Source: Astropecten irregularis (Eukaryota > Echinodermata > Asteroidea > Paxillosida > Astropectinidae). Taken from it: DNA of 64,000 nt. Of this stretch, positions 57,640-64,000 are shown one piece after another (the stretch's first letter is position 1; the number at the start of each line of letters is the position of its first letter). The stretch lies in NCBI GenBank assembly GCA_963971285.1, contig OZ020264.1, positions 10,740,431 through 10,804,430 on the forward strand, written 5' to 3'. Below the pieces are notes generated by a model. It was not told the origin of the DNA, made no database searches, and saw only the letters and a list, made by a program, of their open reading frames with translations. The translations under genes and the position numbers were made by a program.

Positions 57640-57919
57640 ATGGCTTGGACCTTATGATGAGCACACGGCGACAACACACGTACCAGTGTAACTGTGTAAC
57701 CAGTTTTATTAGCGTAGACGTATGAAAAACATCTAAAAACGATTTAAACAACTTGTCTATTTTTTTTTCAATTGAAATGAATTTAAAAAGAAACTACACA
57801 TCTATGTCTGCTGAAAATTAACATAAGGGGTTTACGTGTATGATATAAACTACTTCACAGCTTTATACGTATCACTTTATTTGTTTGGCTAAGATCTTCC
57901 TTTAAAGGTGACCATATCG

Positions 57920-59130
57920 TAATTGGCATGTAAAGTATGCCCCTTTAAGGCACTGTCACGTGACGCATGATGATGTCATTGCAATTGTTCAAAATAACAC
58001 TTACCTGCTTAGATACATACCCGAGTTTAAACCCAATCGGACATAGGACATCGGACATCATAACTGATCAGTGAAATTTGCACCTTTAAGGTGTTGTCAT
58101 GTGACGCAAGATGATGGCATGATGACGTCATTGCAATTTGTCAATATGACACTTCCCGACTTAGATACATACCATGCTTCAACCTAGATGAAGCTAGGGT
58201 TTGTTCGTAAGTGGCATGTAAATTTTCCCGTTTAATGCACGTCATGGTGACGTCATTGCAATTTTTCAATATAACACTTGCTGACTTAGATACAATCCAA
58301 CTTTAAACCCAATCGGAGCTATGGTTTGTTTATAATTATTGTGCGAAGTTTGCCCCTTGCAGGCGTAGTCACGTGACACGCTGATTACGTAATGGCAACG
58401 AATCGAATGTTATAAGTGACCAAATTGGCGTGTAGAACGCTCGAAGAGGGAAAAAACAAACTAGACATGTATCTTTGTTGAAAACAGATGAGGCTTTACC
58501 GAATTGTGATATAACATATCGTCATAACCTAATGCACACCAAGACGTATGGTTAAGATCTTATGTTTTATAAACTTATGACGACAGCACCTTACTAAATC
58601 ATAATATGTTACTTCACAGAGGTCACAGAAGTCAAACAATGTTTCACAAAGATAGACCTTCCTTATCATTACCATTTGGAGAAAGTGGGGTGTATACATA
58701 TATGTCTCCGTGCAAAGACTAAGGGAATTTCGGCGACAAGAAGAAGTAGGAAAAACAAAACAAAACAAAAACAAAAGGATTTTCGCTTACCTGGAAAAGC
58801 CTAGTAGACATTATGTCTGTTGAACACAGAACATGGGGATTTTCCGAATTATGATCTAAAATGTTTCGTCAGAACCTAATACACAGCAAGACACTTTGCC
58901 CCTTAACGACACTATTGCGTGACGTACGATACAGTCACGATGACGCCATTGCAATGTTTCATTATAACACTTTCAGTCTTAGATAAATAATTATGAGGTT
59001 TCACCCAATCGAACTTCGGGTTTGTTCTTATTTGAGTTTATGTTTGCCCCTTTAAGTCATCATAATTGCAGTGTGAAGTTTGCCCCTTGAGGGCGTTGTC
59101 ACGTGACACACCATGACGTCACGATGACGT
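57920..59130. repeat. Degenerate repeat (about 110 bp) with GTCACGTGACGCA..ATGACGTCATTGCAAT
   Basis: At least five imperfect copies carry CCCCTTTAAG, a GTCACGTGAC/GACGTCA cluster, CATTGCAAT and ACTTAGATACAT. No gene is seen. Confidence 0.65.
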
Positions 59131-60009
59131 AAATGTTCGGCATCTTCGGTTTGATTAAGATCGGCTGTTTAAAAGTGCCCAAAGTGGGGTCTAAAATGCC
59201 ACTGTGCAAAGTCTATGGGAATTTCCGGTGATAGGAAGAAGAGGAAGGGGAAGAAGAGGAAGAAGAAAAAGAAGAAAACAAAACCGGATCAAACGCAAAG
59301 GCTTTTCCGCTTGCTTGGAAAAGCAAATGAAGGGTTTTCGCTGACGCGGAAAAGCCAAAATAGCAGCAAAAAAGGCTTTTCGCTCGCGCGGAAAAGCCAA
59401 AAAAGACCAAACAAACAATCAATCAAACAACCAATCAATTTGTTTGTCACGATGTCAATATATTTTAAGATCTGGTTGATGATAGAAGGTTAGGTGCTGA
59501 CAAACACAATGAAATGTCTTTTCGAAATAATTAAATCTGTTTACGTTAGCTTGAGTCAAAACATACAGTTTCAGAAACAAACTGCTTAATACCATATAAT
59601 TATATGTAATTATGACTTCAACACAAGGGTCATATACGTCGGCCGAACTATAATCTGCAATCCCTTTTACTCGAATATCTTTTCGATAAGACCACGTCTG
59701 CTTTAAATAATGTGATTTTTTCTTGTCTCAATTAAGTTCGCTTAAAGCAGTTATTTGCTGCCCAATAAGTCACATATATTCTTATTATTAACATCGGTGA
59801 AGTAATGATAATTGTTTTAACTGTCCAGTATGTGTTATTTTCATAATGTATCTGTATTGATTCTACTTCTGTTGACAATTCAACGAGCAAGTAAAGTATG
59901 TTTCTAATTAATGTTTGTTTTGCACAGGACAATATAACTACATGATGAGTGAAGCACTATAATGGGAAAAACCGTGCGTATTCAAAAATATTCAAACCTT
60001 AAGTAAAAT

Positions 60010-60520
60010 ATAAGTTTGCATTATTTGTGTGTCTTTGATATTATTGTACACAGACTACCGGTAGTATATAAATTTATCAAGCACATGAGTTAACTACGGC
60101 TCAATAAAAAGGCCAATGCAGGCATTAGTTATACGCAGACTTCTCATAAGATATCACAGTACTGTTATCGTAACGCTTATACAAGTAGCTTAGATTGCCT
60201 TCTGTGTTTCTCTTTGGTATTTGTACACAGACTTTGTATACAAATATATGAAGCATATGCGTTAACTACTGCTTAATTACAAGGCCTACGCAGGCATTTC
60301 TTACGCAGACGTATCGTAAGATATCACAGTTATCGTAGTGCTTATACATGTAGCTTGGTTTGCATTATTTGTGTGTCTTTGGTATGTTTTAAACAGACTA
60401 TATAAATTTATCAAGCACATGAGTTAACTACGGCTCAATAAAAAGGTCAATGCAGACATTAGTTAGGCAGACTCATCATAAGATATCACAGCTATCGTAA
60501 CGCTTCAAATACGCTGTAAC
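60010..60520. repeat. Three copies of a repeat of about 165 bp
   Basis: Each has GTGTGTCTTTG, ATAAATTTATCAAGCACATG, GAGTTAACTACGGCTCAATA and CGCAGACT.ATCATAAGAT. A single related copy lies downstream of gene 1 near 12900-13040. Confidence 0.7.
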
Positions 60521-60964
60521 AACTATACATGTACCTGAAACAAGTTGTCCCGCCGAAATGACACGTCGATGGTTTATAAAACGTGGGAAATTATTATTGT
60601 CATGCACTGTAATGATCGTTTCTATTAATTTGTGAGAAACTTCCACAAGGAGTGGAAATCTCTCAACATTATACTAAAGAAGAAGTACTACTGACATAAA
60701 TTGTAGGTTGTATATACAAACAAGTACAATAATTCTGTTCGGTAAGATAAATGTAATTATATTTACTTAGTGTGTCAATAGACTGGTATACTAATCTTTA
60801 GGATGAGAATGTGAACATAATCATCTCCGAACTCGTCGGGAATCTTCTTGTGGACATTTTTAATTTCGTTCATTGTAAAAGCAACCAAAAATATAGCTTC
60901 AACAACAACGTTCGGACTGAACCGTGTTTGGTAAATTAATTATCGAGATTTAGGTCAATTAAAC

Positions 60965-61055
60965 CATTATCCAAGGTAGCAAGCCCATTATGAGCCCCTT
61001 AGGATTCTGCCCCCAAGATCCATATGGGCCCCATATGGGCTTGCTTACTGGGATA
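60965..61055. repeat. Small inverted repeat with GCAAGCCCATATGGG
   Basis: CAAGGTAGCAAGCCCAT at the left and ATGGGCTTGCTTACTG at the right are imperfect inverse copies around a CCATATGGGCCCCATATGG palindrome. Confidence 0.55.
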
Positions 61056-62069
61056 AGTCCAGTTGGAAAGGCACATGAAACGTTCCCCTCAGTTTTTTTT
61101 AACCAAGTCTAATAGTTACGTTTACCTGCCAACCTCTGCCCAGTCAAAGTAACCAGATCACTTTGGTCTCTGTGAATTCTACCCCCATGAAAATGTCAAT
61201 CGGTGAAGTCCAACATGCGGCGGTAAAACGCCAGCATGTATAAAGTGCCACAGTACCACGGCAACCCCCCATGGGCTGTGCAGTTTCTGCATACGCATTA
61301 GTCAAAAATTGCGTATTGCATTTTATGAAAATAAAATATAAAGACAATTTTGTTGAATCTTCATAGCAAATCAATGTTGATTGGTCCATAAGTGTTATTT
61401 TGCTTTTATTTTTATTTTTTGTTAATTTGTCTTTTATCGGTAAGAGATACTGTATTGCTTGCTTCTGTTATGAATGGATATGATCTATGATATGTTAATA
61501 AAATAATATTAATCTGCAAAATTTCTCCGATCCCATGAGTTATTGGTGTTTATGACCTTGTTCAATGTAGAATTTTTTTGTATGAAAAGGAGAATTTCTG
61601 TTTTAATTTATTAAACCCGCACCTATACAGTATACCGAATTCAAAATAATAAGAAACACACACAAAATGATAACCACGTAAAATGAGGTATTGGTATGAC
61701 AAATTGTCATTAGCCTAGCCTAGCCCATCATAGCAACGGATAGGCTAGGCTAGCCTAGACTAGTAGTATAGCTGTATAGCTTAGCATAACATAGGGGTGC
61801 ACCCAAGTAAATAGAGCCAAAATCCGTCCGCCGTGCTCATTAATAAAAGTTAAGCACTCAATATATTTTAAATAAGAGAGTTGTGAGAGCTATGAAAATG
61901 AAGGATTGAAGAAACATGGCACTGGACCTCCTGCCTGGACTCTGGACTTCCATTTGTGACCATTTGTGATGCAATTGGGTGAGAAAGTGGGTCTATTTCA
62001 GCCGCTTTGCAGAGAGATGTGTTTTTTTGTAAATGGCTTCTTTGACTGGAGTGATCCATACCTTGTTTT

Positions 62070-64000
62070 AGGGGTGGTCAGCTGAGAATGAGTATATCTC
62101 AAAAATTCAATTGAATTCAATTGAATTTCGTTTCATAAAATGAAACGAAAATGAAAGGTGACATGTTCATCATTTTTCTGTGCAACTTGAACAGCTGTGA
62201 GAGTTCTGTATATTTTTAAATGATTTTTGAAGTTTGAGGATTTATCACTGTTGGCTATGGGAGTTTATTTACTTGGGTGCAACAATAGTATATTCTGGGT
62301 GTTATACGCCTTTTTCACGGCGCATCCATTTTTGTCGCCTTCCTTGTATACCCGTTTGAAAAGATAACACAAATTCCCAACAAAAAAACGGGTATCAGAC
62401 TTTCGAATCCAAGCCTCGGTCTCATTACACTGCTTTGAATGGGGATAACTGCACCGTGAATAAGGTCTATAGATTTAACAACATCACTCGGAACAGTCAA
62501 TATTATTTGGTGTTCTGACATCCCATTTTCCGCAATCGCCTTGTAAACATTAACGTAACTTTAGTGCAGTTGGTGAATACGGTCCGGAGTAACTACATGT
62601 AGTCATTTACCAGTAATTCTGGAAAGGGTGGCGGACTGAGGTGGGTTAACTACATTGTATACGTGCTGTATGCTATACAGTAAAATATATATATACATCT
62701 GGGTACTGCGCAGCTCGGTATAGTACATTGGTTGGTTATTACTATACCTCATAAATATTCATGATCTATAACCGAATCCCAATTGGTCAATTCACCATTA
62801 CGTGCCAATGGATATATTTGCGGATCACCAGCGAGTAGGCCGGGCTTCGAAAGGAACTGTTACACATGTAACATCTCACTGCGCATGTAACTGTAGTGAT
62901 TTCACCTGTGCTGCGGTTTCACAGCATGAGAGGTGGGGCTCATCACAAAATTAATTGGGATCAGCTAGTGTAGTTGATCATCAGCAATTTGAAGACACGG
63001 AAACATTTTGACATTGTATCGCATGGAACGCCTTAGAATGGTTTCAAGAGGGTTGGAAACGCTGAAAAACATACGAAACAGTTTTTGTCTGAGCCAAAAA
63101 GTGAATTATTTTTAAGACTTTATTTAAATGACCTGTGACGTCACAAATAACGTCATCCTTGACAGGTCTTCGGAGGCAACGTTTTCGGATCGGAAGCATT
63201 CGGATGTTTGGAAATGACACCCAAACAAAGTTCAAAATTCAAGAAGATCAATGCATGCACATGACATAGGTACTATTACAGTATTACTATTACTTTAGGT
63301 AAGTGAAAATGTGATATCAAATTGATTCTAAATTTGACCGACTTGGAGTAACTGTTTCAGAGATTTCACAATCGATTCATTATTCGCTACGCAAAAGTGT
63401 AAATGTCGAAATCGTGGACTTGACCATGCGAAAGATTATTTAGTGAAAAGGAATGTGTTTTGAAACTCGTGACATTTATTGTCAATGTTCATGTACCTCA
63501 TTGACCCATGGTTAGGACAGTGCCATGATTCGGACACCTGGGGATTTCAAATTGCTTCTCATCAAGACAAGTTCATACTTGATAAACCTAAGCCGTCAGA
63601 CAGAAAGATGCACTATTAGACTAAACAACGGTTTCTGATAGGAAATTGGGGTGCAGCCTCAAGTTACAAAAAAGTGTGATCCTTTAGGCTTAAGACTGGA
63701 AGAGCCCTGTTAAAAATTAGGGTTGTCAGAAAATGCATTACATTAAAAACACTGAAAATTTATGAAATTTAACAGGATTTCTTTGATATGAAACTGGTAT
63801 ATTCTGTTCATCAATATACCATCAAGGTCAAAATTATGGAGAGCTGCGTTGCCAATTTGAACTTGCATACATTTCCTTGTTCATCAGAAGCCAAGGTATG
63901 TGCCATGATTTCGGACAATCGATTGATTTATGCTACCCAGGCCCCCAGAATCGCTTAAAATATGCGAAAATAACTTTTTGGCTTGTGTATGTTCCATTTT
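62070..64000. other. No gene recognised
   Basis: Open frames are short and composition is intron-like. An AT-rich palindrome (AATTCAATTGAATTCAATTG and AATTTCGTTTCATAAAATGA) lies near 62107-62150. I see nothing else in it. Confidence 0.5.

Overview
The window looks like an AT-rich invertebrate animal genome, probably a marine deuterostome. The evidence is GT-AG introns, a Mind bomb-type domain architecture, CR1/L2-like LINE remnants, tRNA-derived SINEs and many small inverted-repeat DNA transposons. The phylum assignment is inference.

Two intact tandem paralogues of a RING-less Mind bomb-like gene form the host backbone. Gene 1 (319-11470) and gene 2 (22919-57639) each have 15 coding exons with the same intron phases. 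Each splices to an exact multiple of three: 717 aa for gene 1 and 712 aa for gene 2. Domain order is MIB/HERC2, ZZ zinc finger, MIB/HERC2, one MIB repeat, then ankyrin repeats. The C-terminal RING fingers that make Mind bomb a ubiquitin ligase are absent; both proteins end in Cys-Lys-Val-Gln. Noncoding similarity continues past each stop (about 12.5-14.9 kb against 59.7-61.7 kb), so the duplication unit was larger than the gene.

Gene 2 is inflated by a Polinton/Maverick-like (adintovirus-like) element of about 16.7 kb (32709-49414) lying in intron 5. Short AT-rich inverted repeats bound it. It encodes a DDE integrase, protein-primed-type DNA polymerase B, A32-like packaging ATPase, a probable jelly-roll major capsid protein, a probable minor capsid protein, several membrane or coiled-coil virion-type proteins, a possible ssDNA-binding protein and a small TFIIB-like factor. 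Most genes have a TATA-rich motif just before the start codon, and two gene ends carry strong hairpins with T-runs. The polymerase is broken by a homopolymer frameshift and an in-frame stop. The other genes are open.

The intergenic region (about 15-22.9 kb) holds a CR1/L2-like LINE split by a 6.1-kb foldback-type element (16307-22414). Its inverted ends are minisatellite arrays, and a 7-bp target duplication flanks it. Introns and flanks carry many MITEs. Two hAT-like insertions have perfect 8-bp target duplications. Several palindromic minisatellites and tandem repeats are also present.

Stretches where I see no gene: most of 14.1-15.2 kb, 23.1-29.2 kb (gene 2 intron 1, apart from one weak zinc-finger-like fragment) and 57.7-64.0 kb.
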